Source: Theristus sp. LFF4_11 (Eukaryota > Nematoda > Chromadorea > Monhysterida > Xyalidae). From it: a stretch of 64,000 nucleotides of DNA. Where the stretch lies: assembly GCA_030248135.1 (NCBI GenBank), contig JASANC010003250.1, forward strand, positions 25,230 through 89,229. The letters are read 5' to 3'. The translations under genes were made by a program, and so were the position numbers. The notes under the pieces were generated by a model. The model ran no database searches, had not been told where the DNA came from, and worked only from the letters and a program-made list of their open reading frames with translations. Positions 45,685 to 56,582 of the stretch are shown here, piece after piece (position 1 is the first letter of the stretch; every line of letters begins with the position of its first letter).

Positions 45685-46197
45685 CTTCTCTCCATGTTTG
45701 ATTAATGACCAATGATTTACTTCATGGACTTTTATCATGGAAACTACGATTGACTCGAATATAAGATGTGAACGCATGAATTCTAAATGATGTTTTCAAC
45801 GACTTTATGGCGTGTGGATTTTCATGTGATAACAATGAGTAGAAAATAATCGAAATTTTGTTGTGTTTGTGCTGTTAATGTACGTTTTAGGTTTTATTGT
45901 TGTTACCTTTCAGTTTCAAAACGCCTTCGGACAGTCGCAGATGTTACAGTTTCTTTTTGCTTTGTTCTAAATTGCATGGTGCTATAGCAATGAAAAAATA
46001 CAGTACGTGAAACTTTGAACGTTTGGTGGTATCGAAAACAAAAGATTAAATTTGGAAAATTGATTTTTCTTCAGTGTTGCTGAATGCACAGTGAGACCAG
46101 TGTCGTTTTCAGTAGCGTCGTTCTGTATCCACAGAGATTTTTAAAAACTTCCACAACAAAATTAAAAAAATTTCGTTGCTTAAGTTTGGGGAATGAA

Positions 46198-47812
46198 ATG
46201 TTGTGTCGCTTTAATCAATGGAATTCGTTATTCAAATCTGCATTCACCTGGTTTGCTTACAGCGTCTGGTTTTCGAGCCCTCGTGTTTTCTCATTTGAAC
46301 GTCCGCTTTTCGAAATTACTGGCGATGAAAGCACCGAAGAAATGCGGTGCGACACCTGATTTTACAATGGAAAAAAGTTGAGGGTACTCGTTTTTACTTG
46401 AGAAATCTCCACAATTATTCAGGTTCAAACAATTTGTCAACGGTCCAGCTGGAGTTGGACACCTCAACGGGCACAACGGCAGGCCGTACTTCTACGATCG
46501 ACAGAACTTGGACCGTCGCTGGCAATTTGGGATAAGTGCCAACCAGCATTCTATCGTTCATTTATTTCTGCTGCTTTATTGCTCGTTTCCGTTTGTTAGT
46601 AAGTTCAGTACACCGTATTTTCAATTTTTTAGACAGCCGTCTGTCATCAACTGGTGCCAACGACTTTGCTGTACCAGGATTCCATCAAGCGCACAAAGGA
46701 CCCGGCACTGAGCGGCCTCAGTTTCATGATCGTTTTTTGGCAGTAAAAACGCATTTTAAAAGTTTGAATTTTTTATCGACAATGTACATATAATTCGGTT
46801 TTTGCAGATGCAACAAAGAGTCCGGAGAACAGTGCGATTTGAAGCGAGTCGACTGCTACGTGCCTGATTGGACGCTCGAATACATTCTGATCGGGTGCAG
46901 CAGCTTGAGTCTAACTTGAATTGAATGAGAGTCGGATCAACAGAGTCCATGTTGCGTTTTGTTCTTTGCAGCATCTGCACACTCCTCGGTGCCTTGCTCA
47001 CGATCGGCTGCATCCGTGCAACGTCACAGTTGCTGCTGCGACCCCCCGTGACAAGCAGATACAAACAAAGAACACAATCAAGAGCAACCGAAACCCGTTT
47101 GAGTGGGAATGCCGACGTGAATCGACGATTGGCTGAGATCATCATTGGCAAGCGGATTCCAGTAAAAACAGAATACATTGCGTCCGAAACGTCCGACGGT
47201 GAAACCGATGACGACATGCAGTCAACAAGCCCACGGGACGCGGTGCATGGTGATCGAGCAACAGACGAACATGCTCATGCAGAGCAATGCAGGGACTCAC
47301 TGGAGCAAGAGAGCGACTGCAACGTCGCACACCACACGGCACAATCGTCAGGCAGTTTGCGAAATTCAGTTTTCAGTGTTCTAGCGAATCAAAGTGAGTT
47401 CGGCGGAATCGATGTTGAAGAAGAGCAACATCGCATTCATTCGGCATTAATTCGAAAACCAATATCTACAACACAAGACGATTCCGAGAGTGAAAAGTGC
47501 AGCAATAGAAATAGAACAGTGAGCATGACCAATTCCGACCAAGCTCATCAACGTTCAAAATCGACTGTGTCGGAAACGGCACCCGTTCAGATTGCAACTG
47601 CCACGTTCGCTGATGAAACGGTGTCAAATTCGAATGGGACACCCATTACAAATGATGCAAGTCACACAGGTTCGCATTTTTCTCACGAAATCGACGCTGA
47701 AAGATCGCTTGACAGCCAGCACCGAACCGCGGCAAGCTCTTTGTCAACCAGCACACCAAACAACAACACTATTGACGGACCCAGTTCCGTTGAACTGACG
47801 CAAATGTTGTAA
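46198..47812 (+). CDS. Four-cysteine type I membrane protein, paralogue B
   Basis: Member of the local family (paralogues C, D, E below). Five exons: 46198-46346, 46423 to about 46534, about 46636 to 46742, 46808 to about 46890 and about 46971-47812. After a hydrophobic N-terminus comes RFKQFVNG...RPYFYD, then VCHQ...MIVFWQ, then the cysteine exon CNKESGEQCDLKRVDC. A transmembrane helix split by an intron (EYILIG/ICTLLGALLTIGCIR) leads to a long acidic, Ser/Thr-rich cytoplasmic tail ending VELTQML. Intron phases at the FW and transmembrane junctions match the paralogues. The exon 2 to 3 splice (phase 1) differs from the others. AATAAA at 47907. Function unknown; assignment to a CX-module-like class is inference. 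Confidence 0.65.
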
Positions 47813-47906
47813 ACTTGAATGAAAGCGTTGAACTGGGGCAAGTGTAAATTCTGAAAATATGCAATCTGCACTGTATGTAATTTTTGACACATGTTCTCTT
47901 ACTTGA

Positions 47907-47912
47907 AATAAA
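47907..47912 (+). terminator. Poly(A) signal of paralogue B
   Basis: AATAAA about 95 bp after the stop codon at 47810-47812. Confidence 0.6.
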
Positions 47913-48186
47913 CAGATTTTTAAGAACTAAAATAAAAAAGTTACAATTGGAAAAATATGATGTTCAAAGCGTGGTATAGTTCGGTTGATTGAAACATCAA
48001 AACAATGTTGAAAAGGTCCCCTTTCCTTTTAGCGGTGAATGTTTGCAGTTACAACACGCAACATTTGTGTTTGCAAAAGATTGAAACCTTCACTTTTTGT
48101 ATTTTAAATGATTGTTTAAAAGTACTGTGATGTCAGTCAATCATTTTTCGTGAATCTCTGTTGCCATTTTCAAACGAAAAACCCCA

Positions 48187-49087
48187 ATGGTTGCCCTGGA
48201 ACAAATGACGACTGATCAAAACGCGAAACGTAAGTTTGCCATTCTTTCCGATGCCAAGATGTCCACGATTTCAGTTGTTTTTCAAATGGCATTGTTTGGT
48301 GATGCGATGTTATACTTCAAGTAGCGAGAGAGTGGCGATTTAGTGGACTGGAAAACAACGGAGATTACAGGAAAAGAGATCACATTATATAGGAAGCACG
48401 GATAACTACACGAAATAATTACGATAATCGTCCATTAACTTTATCACGTTTGTTTGCAGGTGCGCTGCAGTGCGTGCTGGATGCCACCCGTGCCGCGCAC
48501 ACGCAGCCCCCGATGCAACAAGCACTGCAACGCGCCGGCGGGGACATGCTGAAACGCATGCAGCTCGTGTACCCGTTGCTGTGTCAGATACAAATGGACA
48601 CCATTGCCGAGCACGGCTACAAACACGGCGCTGAAGGTGCGGCATGTGCAACGAATGTGCTGGAAACGGCGATACAAAAAAATCTAAAATGATACCAAAG
48701 CGCTCGTTTTTCACTTGTGACGCAAGTCTTGACCTCTTTAGCTGGGAAAAGGTGTCCAACTAGGTGTCCGGTGTCCTGCCTGGGTATTCCGCGTGCTGTC
48801 CTGTGCCTCTCCCACGTGGCGTCCGGGAAATAGTAGTGACAACATCACACTCGACGTCATGTGACCGGTTTTATTTCCGGACAACACGGACACTGCGCAG
48901 GACAGCCAGGAGGACAGAAAACCGGACACCTAGTTCGACGCCTTTTAGCGCGTTCACTATCCCCCATTTTAGGTATGGTAAAATTTGCGCAAGACACAGC
49001 AGCGCTGGAGAAGCACGATGCAGAGGTGCAACGAATGAACAACGAACTACGCAGGATATGCATGCCGCCGCTCGCCACAAATTGGTG
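48187..49087 (+). CDS. Protein C10 (C12orf57 homologue)
   Basis: Small cytosolic protein of the C10/C12orf57 family, conserved in animals; its human homologue is linked to brain development, but its biochemical role is not settled. Three exons: 48187 to about 48230 (MVALEQMTTDQNAK), about 48461-48635 (ALQCVLDATRAAHTQPPMQQ, GGDMLKRMQLVYPLLCQIQM, DTIAEHGYKHGAE) and about 48973-49087 (MVKFAQDTAALEKHDAEVQR and ICMPPLATNW, TGA). The GGDMxKxxQxVxPxxxQIQ, YGaxxGxEGxxKFaq and final LPP/MPP landmarks match the family, about 110 residues in all. Intron 1 holds a solo LTR and intron 2 a MITE. Confidence 0.85.
48314..48440 (-). mobile_element. Solo LTR of the ELP5-intron retroelement
   Basis: 127 bp matching the LTRs at 32266 and 33035 from ACTTCAAGTAGCGAGAGAGT to CATTAACT, with a 14-bp internal shortening and several substitutions. 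TTAT flanks both sides (48310-48313 and 48441-48444), a 4-bp target duplication. Left by LTR-LTR recombination. In protein C10 intron 1. Confidence 0.88.
48747..48946. mobile_element. 200-bp MITE with GGTGTCC ends (protein C10 intron 2)
   Basis: AAAAGGTGTCCAACTAGGTG at the left and CACCTAGTTCGACGCCTTTT at the right are inverted copies, with further inverted GTCCTG and CAGGAC blocks inward. The only copy in the window. Confidence 0.75.
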
Positions 49088-50237
49088 ACCCACCCCAACC
49101 AATTAGCTTCTTCCGCTTTGTCGAACTGTTGTTGAAACTATCGCACTTCAGCAAAAGTTACATAATTTACATGTGCATTTGATCAGACTGTGATACTATA
49201 CCCTGTGCATCGTTATCGTGTTTTTATCATGCCGATACGCGAGCGAGCGGACAGCGCATGACCACAGAATATGGGTAGGCGCATTCATGGAAAAGTGTTT
49301 GATGACGCGAGTACCTGTGTTAAAACATAGCTGCGCAGTTACTAAATACTACTTCATGAATGCCCCTTATGGATTAGTGTAAGCAGTGAGAAACATGGTT
49401 TGATGGCACTGAACGGACTGTTCAGGCTATATCCACAGGAGTTCAGTAGTATTGGTACTTTTTGTGTTTCTAGAACTGGTCGGAGTGAAATTGAGAAAAA
49501 ATTGGGCTTTTTTGTGCAGTTTCTGACATATTGCAATTTGCACCCGAAAAAATGAATAAACGGCGCAAAATATGGCTGTTATGTACTTGTATCCGTGTGC
49601 CACATCAGCGACTTGAAAATAGTTGTCAAACCAAGTTCTCACTGCTTACACAAATCCACATTCAACCTTTTACATGCGCCTTCCCCATTTTATATAGCGA
49701 TTTGATCTCTTCTCGGCTATCACTTTGTTATGTTCTTCCCAGCTCCCAATTGTATCAAAGCCAAATTTTAATCTTTATGCAAATGTATTTGATCGCTGAC
49801 AAAAAAAAAGAAAAGAAAGCAAAAAACGTAGTTTCTGGTTCGTACCGTCCGTCACCATATCCGCATTGCAGGTGATTCAATCAAAGAAAATCCCAACTAA
49901 CGTAATTTTTCATGTAACACAGTGTTGACAAAAAGTTAGTCCCTTCAAACAATTTTGTTAACATCCACCAACAACAAAAAAGACAGCAGGGCCTGGCGAT
50001 AACTGCAAGAAAAATCGGGTTATTATAAAAAATACATCCATGCGTGCTAAACGAAACGTGCTGCTTTTGTGTGAGTCATATTGATTTTCACCAACCCCCA
50101 CCGGGCGTCAATGGCAACAAAATTTGCTTTGTTGGTGCAACCTGGGCAGCATTCGAGCGTGACGGCAAAACAGTGTTCCTCAGGCTCAGACACTTTCCGT
50201 TTTTGTTTGTTCGTGGAATAAATAACAGCCAGTCAAT
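49088..50237. other. Intergenic between protein C10 and paralogue C
   Basis: Contains a fragment of the GCGAGCGAGCGGACAGCGCAT repeat (49228-49262) also found at 60806-61412, and hairpin MITE copy 7. No gene supported. Confidence 0.5.
49276..49370. mobile_element. 90-bp hairpin MITE, copy 7
   Basis: TAGGCGCATTCATGGAAAAG...TACTTCATGAATGCCCCTTA with the inner GATGACGCGAGTACC/GCTGCGCAGTTACTAAA pair. The only copy outside a gene body. Confidence 0.8.
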
Positions 50238-52107
50238 ATGACCTTACCTTGCATCGCAACAATGATTGTTGTTGTCTCAATTGACCAATCAATGGGACAA
50301 ACGGACGAACATTCGAGTCGCAAAATGATCAGCACCCCTTATCGAAATCACCACAGCAGCAGTCGCAATCATCCAGCCTACCAAAAGGACCCTGCTGACG
50401 ACACTGCGGCTAACGCACAGCAAAACATCTATCAATACAGGTCTACTTGAAAAGATTTTTTTTGCAAAAAACAACAAAACTACTACTCTATTAGAAAGTG
50501 TTAAGTGTTAACTGTTTGGCATTCGTTGTTGCAACACTTTCTTTAGATTTGACCGATTCAAAACGTCGACCGCTGAGGTGACCCGAGTTGACGGAGGTCA
50601 AAAGCATCTGCATTACTACTACGATCCGAGCAACAAGGACCATCGTGGATATTTTGGGGTTCGGTTGGAGTGTTTCAACAGGCTGTTGAACCTAGTTTTT
50701 TTGCATCCAAATGGCTGCAATAGGCATTTTTTTTGCCGTTTGCATTCGATTTTCAAGAAAAAGAGAAAAAAAATTGAATCGTTTTGAACTTAGTTTTGAA
50801 CTCGAAATGGGAACAGTTTTTGAATAAATTGTGACGTGTTTTTGCAGTCAGTCGCGTGTGACAGTGCAGTGCCGCTGCACAGAACAGACATCAACAGCAC
50901 AACAGTACAAACCAACAATGGACTCGTGATACTCTACTGGAGGTGGGCCAACCATATTTTTTCAGCATCGATTCAAACTAGCTTATTTGAAGAAACATGA
51001 AAGAAAATTTCAGTTGTCCTCCCGAACAACCAGTTTGCGAGCAGCTGGCTTGTGTGCCGGTCGATCACAGTGCTGAAATATGGATGATTATAATAACGTA
51101 AAGTCAAAATATTCTAAACTTTTTCGTTTAAATTTTAATTTTACATTAAGGCCCGTATGCTGACGTACGTCAAACGCACGTTTCCATGAACGGTAGACAG
51201 TATGCAATAACACGAGATCTGACGTGACTTGACGGTGCGGTACAATGCATACGTCTGAATGAACGGTAATATGCTGAAACACAAGACCTGACGTAAAGTG
51301 ACGTGCCGTGCCGTATCCGCATACGTCAGTATGAACGGGCCTTTACATTTCTGCCAAATATGTTGCAGTGTGATCATCTCATTGTGTGCGATTGGACTGA
51401 TCTGGCACTGCTGCAAGTACCTCGATCGACAGAAGACCCGTCAGCGGAAAGTCAGCACAGCGCCCGCGCGTGTGGTCGCCGCCGCAGTCGACTACCGTCC
51501 GAGCAATGCGATGCCGCAGTACGCGTTCACGCACGACGAAACAACAACGCAAACGGCAAACAGCAATAGCAGCAGCAGTAGCAACAGCAACAACAGTAGC
51601 AGTAGCAGTAGCAACAGCAACAGCAGTAGCAGCAGCAGTAGCAGTAGCACTGTGACGTCCACGCATCATGCCAGCCAATCAGCAGCGCACCACCGTGTGC
51701 CGATTGGCTTGCCGCACATCGAGGAGATACCAGGCGATGAGCTGCTGATTGTTAGTCGACAGCAATTGATGGCGATTGGTGGCCAAGTGAACAATGACAC
51801 CAACGCGACGTCACCTGACGTATCACCGTCGGATGAAGACGATTTTGGGTTCGGTGATCGATCTAGTGCCGAGGGCTCTGAAAGAGGCTCGGGTGACACG
51901 GCCAGTGTTCGGCAAGACCCGCTTGAAAATAAAAACAAGAACTGCGCTGAATCTGAGTCAAAGGATATGAACGAATTGGAGCCATCGAAAGCGCAGACGA
52001 ACGAGCAACAGAGCACTGTAACTGTAGCTGAGGGGAAAGCTGCGCGTGTTGCATCAGCACGCATCAGCCACCCATCATCCGAACAGAGTGACAACGAACA
52101 GTGGTGA
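50238..52107 (+). CDS. Four-cysteine type I membrane protein, paralogue C
   Basis: Five exons: 50238-50440, 50547 to about 50659, about 50849 to 50940, about 51014 to 51100 and about 51369-52107. Signal peptide MTLPCIATMIVVVSIDQSMG, then an S/H/N-rich stretch. RFDRFKTS...HLHYYYD aligns with the same exon of B, D and E. Then ACDSAVP...LVILYWR, the cysteine exon CPPEQPVCEQLAC and the transmembrane segment IWMIIIT/VIISLCAIGLIWHCC. The cytoplasmic tail has a long poly-Ser/Asn run coded by AGC/AGT/AAC repeats, acidic patches (SPSDEDDFGFGD) and a final EQSDNEQW. All four informative intron phases agree with D and E. AATAAA at 52191. No known function. Confidence 0.72.
51149..51342. mobile_element. 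Harbinger-like MITE with TTA duplication (paralogue C intron)
   Basis: AGGCCCGTATGCTGACGTA at the left and TACGTCAGTATGAACGGGCCT at the right are inverted copies with small differences. TTA lies on both sides (51146-51148 and 51343-51345), the 3-bp duplication typical of PIF/Harbinger. Several further inverted blocks inside. Confidence 0.8.
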
Positions 52108-52190
52108 ACAATGTATAAAACTTTGTCGAAATTTGTGTGTACTGCTTTGTATTGTGTAAAACTTGTATCTGCTTTGATATTGTTTGTCAA

Positions 52191-52196
52191 AATAAA
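52191..52196 (+). terminator. Poly(A) signal of paralogue C
   Basis: AATAAA 84 bp after the stop codon of paralogue C. The minus-strand paralogue D ends about 250 bp further on, so the two genes converge. Confidence 0.65.
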
Positions 52197-52442
52197 AGAA
52201 AAAGACTGAAAAATACTGTTTCTCTGAGCCAACTCCTCAAAAATGAAAACAATTGTTTTATAGAATTATTTTTGCCATGCTTTGTGTTGTTCATTCGGTG
52301 ACATTCGCAACCGCTTTCAATCTTCGCGAATGGCCAACATTTAGACAGTCAGTGTTCTTGGGCACGTTACGCGCCGGTTCCAAATGAAGTGAAAGCAAAC
52401 AATGGCAAAAACAATTCGGGTGCATTGCTCAAGCGAACAGTA

Positions 52443-54084
52443 TCAAGACCACGAAAACGACGACGCACTCGGCTGCGCAGTCCGATCAGACGCGTGCTCA
52501 CTCTGTCCGTCAAACTCGGCCGTCCACTGCAACCGTGGTATTCGTATGTTGCTGTTCGCCGCAGTCAACTGTTCCGCAGGCTCAACATCTGCCGCTTCCG
52601 CAGTCTCTCCAGTGCCACTTGCATCGTCAGCGTTGTCCATTGCGTCAGTCTGCCTTCGCGTCGGCGTCGTCTGCCCTATGATTCGCCCGGACGCAGTCTC
52701 ATCCCAGTCGCTCGGCTTCTGGCATTCACTGGAGGCCTGCGTGCTGAAGCTCTGCGTTCGCCCGTCAATCACGGCTGCGATGTCGCACTGCTGCTGCTGC
52801 TGCGGGGTCGCGAACGCCTCGATGCCGATCGGACTGAGCATCGGGAATATGTCGGCCTTGCGCAGTAGGTGATGGTCGGTCATTTTCACCGATTCGTGTC
52901 CGTACGCGTACTCGGAGGCGACGGTCGTTTGTGCGCGGTCCGGGTGCACCTGCCGGGGGTGGTGACGAAGCCAGACGTCACGGAGAACGCAGGCGCATAA
53001 CAGCAGTAGCACGATCGAGAACACGCTGCAATCAGTGGCGGACAAACAAACTTGAGCGTGATTTTGGTGCAACTGTTCTAGAACTTTGCAGCGTTCATAC
53101 AGTTGAAATGAACGCCAACAGTTAGGTCCGTAATAAAAACAGTAGTTTTTTTTCCAGAAAAACTCACAAAAATGCGATCACAGCGATGATTCGATGCAGT
53201 GCACTGCAGTCGTATGAGTCGTTCACACAGCGCTCGCTACGGGTGCATCTGCAATCAAATCCAAGTCAGTTTTGCATGCTAAACGGTTTGCACCGTCAAT
53301 TGCAGCTAATGAACGACCAAAACTATGCAAAACAAACTCACTCCCAATATACAAGCACGTTGTCTGTGAAATTATGCAATTCAGCCACGGTGTGCGACTG
53401 ATTTGCAGTAATTAAAATCTCTGACGACGTATCTTCAAGACGCTGCCTCAAATACAAAAGGCTCGCATTGATTGGTGCTGAGCAAATTTCGCTCTGAAAA
53501 GATGGAATAAAAATCAAAGAATACTGATGAAAAACAAGTTCACAAAAAAATGGACTTCAGTTTCTAATATCAATTTTTTAAGTTCTGCGACTGAATGCGT
53601 GTGCAGACGTGAAAAGAAAACTAGTTTCAATCTTTATGTGGCAATTCAAAGTCGCCTAAGTGACTCAGCTTTACTCGGATCACTTCACCAATTTTGAATT
53701 CCCGCGTCCTGCATGCAACTGTTTATCCATCTATGGGCACATTGAGTTGCGGGACCAAAAATAAAAGATCATACCTCGAATTCATAACTGCCGCTGGTTG
53801 CATTTGAGAAATCATAAAAATATTGTCGCTCAGAGCCTTCAATGTAGCCGACCAGTGCATATTGCGTGAACTCTCGGAATCTGCCAGCAGTTCAGCGTTG
53901 ATTTTTTGCCAACAGTTTTCAAATAAAAACTGAGAAAAAAAACTCACAGATCTCTCTGCACCGTTGAGGGATCTTTTTTGTACTTTGGATTTCGATTGAG
54001 TTTGTCCGGGCCCCATTGGAGCGAAAGACTGAGCAACTGGAGAGTGAGCACAAGTGAGCATTTGGCACATTGCGAACAGGCCAT
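52443..54084 (-). CDS. Four-cysteine type I membrane protein, paralogue D (inverted)
   Basis: Same plan as paralogues B, C and E but on the minus strand. Exon 1 (54084-53948) starts MACSQCAKCSLVLTLQLLSL, a signal peptide. Exon 2 (53880-53775) encodes FREFTQYALVGYIEGSERQ and YFYDFSNATSGSYEFE. Exon 3 (about 53495-53345) encodes SEICSAPINASLLYLRQRLE to VLVYWE. Exon 4 (about 53249-53170) has CTRSERCVNDSYDC and the first half of the helix. Exon 5 (about 53035-52443) has VFSIVLLLLCACVLRDVW and an acidic Gln/Ala/Thr-rich tail. EICSA is shared with E. The exon 2 acceptor was picked because it restores phase 2 and avoids a stop. A 200-bp MITE lies between exons 2 and 3. Confidence 0.68.
53581..53768. 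mobile_element. 200-bp MITE (paralogue D intron)
   Basis: TTCTGCGACTGAATGCGTGT... and ...GAGTTGCGGGACCAAAAATA ends, core CTAAGTGACTCAG and CCAATTTTGAATTCCCGC. Same family as 37382-37585 and in the same orientation. Confidence 0.75.
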
Positions 54085-54881
54085 TGGTTTCGCACAGGTC
54101 ATTGGAGCAGCCGTGGGTTGCAATTAAAAGCACAGAAAATGCAACAAAATGTCAGTTTGCTGTACTACAGCACAGACGGAAGTGCACAGTTTTCATAGCA
54201 GAACACTGGCCATTTCGGGCAGCTTTTGGCACAACCGTCACCGATGATGCCACGTTTGCTTCCAGCACTTGGGCGTTGTTTGGACTCCAATGGCAACCAA
54301 AACAATGCACTTGTAAATGCAAGTACGCGAAAAATACACGCTTGAAATGAAGTGCTATTGAACACGCGATTGAAATGGCATGGCCGTTGAACTGTATGTA
54401 TTGTTGGACACTTTCGTTGATTTTCAAAACATTTGTGTCGGTGATAAACTTTTTAAAATTCTTGAAGTTGCCATCAAAGGACAAGTTTTCTCTATCATTA
54501 TTCATTTCCATCACAGTACTTGTTTATCAATCAACATTTAGCCTCCAAGGTTTAAGTTGTCATTGAAATTAAAGAAAAATAGATAATTTTATCATTGAAC
54601 CAAGGTGGTCAGCAATTTCCAATGACGTCACCAAGAACTTGCCACACTTGTTAGCTTATCGTATTAGCATATAAGTATCGATTGGAAATTTATAAGCATA
54701 AAATGCGCGGTTGCTAGGGGCTTACCGCAATAATGAGCTTATGCACTCCAAAGCCAACACGCTGGTGCATGTGCGAGCGTACTTTATCAACGTGTTCAGT
54801 TTATTTTCACTGTTTATTTTTATTGGTTTCTACACGTTTTACGCTCCAAAGAAGTGGAACTCATATAAAAAACAATTGCTA

Positions 54882-56325
54882 GCATGCCGGTTCAAAGTTG
54901 GCCCGTTATTTTGCTGTTGATCAGTGGAGCTTCGGTGACTGTGCAAAGGAGAGGAGGAAGCTTCGGTGGGCGTGGCGGCACTGGTCGGTCTACGTCTTAC
55001 AGTGGTGGCTCAAGGTGAAGCGATTACTGAAGTGCACTGAATGAACACCCTGAGAAAACAGCAATTGGCAATTATTTCAGGAATTGCATTGTTTTTATCA
55101 TTAACTGTTTACAGGTACTCTGGAACCAGCAGCACGGGTAGCAGAACGAGTTGGTTCGGTTCGAGTAATACCCGCACGGGAACATTCAGCAGCGGAACAG
55201 CGTCCAGAAGCTACGGCTCATACAGTCCGAGCAGACAGCGGTAAGCATTGTTTTGGAATATTATCAAAATTATAGACATTGGTGCCGAAAGCCTGGAAAG
55301 ATCAATTAGTTGCTATCTTTTGGAACACAGGTTTGCAGCGTTTACGGGCGGGGCGGCCGTTGGGTATTTGGTCGGACGATCGACCAGTCGCAGGTACTAC
55401 TATGACCAACACGGCGGTAGAAGACAGTCGGGATTCGGGGTACGTGCGTCTGAATAAACTGAGTGAAAACCATCATGCCGCCGTTGAAAACAATTTGTTG
55501 ACTGTTCTGGCTTGTATTGCACTCATCAATCATTATCACTGCTGATTTGAATAAGAGCATAAGGGTGCAAAAACTTCAGACTGAAATCTGCTCTGCTGAG
55601 GTGCAGGAGTCGATGTTGAAGAATGATACGGCTGGACTGATTGACATCGATGTAGCGAATACATCACTGATCACGATTTACTGGGAGTAAGTGTTAGATA
55701 CATTTCTATGCGAATGTAAACATAAAAAGCGTTATATTGCCCATAATACCACAAATTGTCAGCTGCGAACCGGGTGAAACGTGCGACGCAAACAACCACG
55801 ATTGCATGGACACACGGAGCCCGTGGGACTACCTGGGATTGTCGTTCTTCTGGATGTTAGTTTAATGCATTTTGTTGGAACGTTACAGTTCAAACAAACG
55901 AATGTAAACGGGGCTACTAAAATATAGCCACTAAAACGGGTTTCTTAACTTTTTAACACGCGATATCTCAGTAACGTTTTTGTAGTAGTGTTCTTTTCTC
56001 AATGTCACCACACTTGGATGCACATATTTGCATATCTTTCAGCATCCTTGTTTGCATCTGCGTGTGTTGTTGTATTCGGTGTTACGGCAAGAAGCACGCA
56101 CAAGCGAACAAAGTGCAAGGCGGCGTTGTTGTGCAGCAGCCGCCTCCCGCAATGGTCACACCAGCACAGCATCAAACAATTGCCGTCAACTTTCCGGCCA
56201 GATATCCGACCAACTCACCTGGCTACTACCCGAATGGTGCAATGGCGCCGCCGCCATACGCCCCGCCACAGCCGCCAGATCGACTGGCACCAATTGTACC
56301 AACATCACCAGCACGTTCGTATTAG
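54882..56325 (+). CDS. Four-cysteine type I membrane protein, paralogue E (Gly/Ser/Arg-rich)
   Basis: Six exons: 54882-55015, about 55117-55240, about 55330-55440, about 55585-55686, about 55763-55857 and about 56041-56325. Signal peptide MPVQSWPVILLLISGASVT, then a Gly/Ser/Arg/Thr-rich segment (RGGSFGGRGGTGRSTSYSGG). Next come RFAAFTGGAAVGYLVGR and RRYYYDQHGG, TEICSAEVQESMLKND to ITIYWD, and the cysteine exon CEPGETCDANNHDC. The transmembrane helix ends ILVCICVCCCIRC. The tail is Pro/Tyr-rich and contains APPPYAPP, a PPxY WW-domain binding motif. The Gly-rich part, AAVGYLVG, YYYD and YWxC order recalls nematode CX-module proteins, though only four cysteines are present and the paired CC is missing. 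AATAAA at 57076. Confidence 0.72.
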
Positions 56326-56373
56326 TTTCATCCTCGCATTCTCATTTTGTCACTCTACCTGATGACATTTACT

Positions 56374-56582
56374 ATCTTTTATTTTGGTCCCGCATCTTAA
56401 TGCGTGCACAGATTTGTAAGCAGTCTCATGCACGTCGCGGGAATTCAAAATTAGCAAATGGATTCGAGTCCCCTAAATTAGGGGGCCGGGTCACTTAGGC
56501 TATTCTGAATCACCACACACAGATTGAAACCAGTTTTTTTAAAATCCACAACCGCATTGAGTCGCAGGGCTTAAAGAAAAGA
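56374..56582. mobile_element. 200-bp MITE downstream of paralogue E
   Basis: TATCTTTTATTTTGGTCCCG...GCAGGGCTTAAAGAAAAGAT inverted ends, full length. Core TTAGGGGGCCGGGTCACTTA and AATTCAAAATTAGC. It follows the stop codon by about 50 bp, so it is probably part of the 3' UTR. Confidence 0.85.

Noticed and set aside
51379..51678. Ala/Thr/Val-rich protein antisense to paralogue C
   Set aside because: Shadow of the AGC repeat coding the Ser/Asn run.
52389..52868. Plus-strand Arg/Ser-rich proteins opposite paralogue D
   Set aside because: Shadows of the paralogue D tail exon on the minus strand, which has the conserved helix and splice phases.
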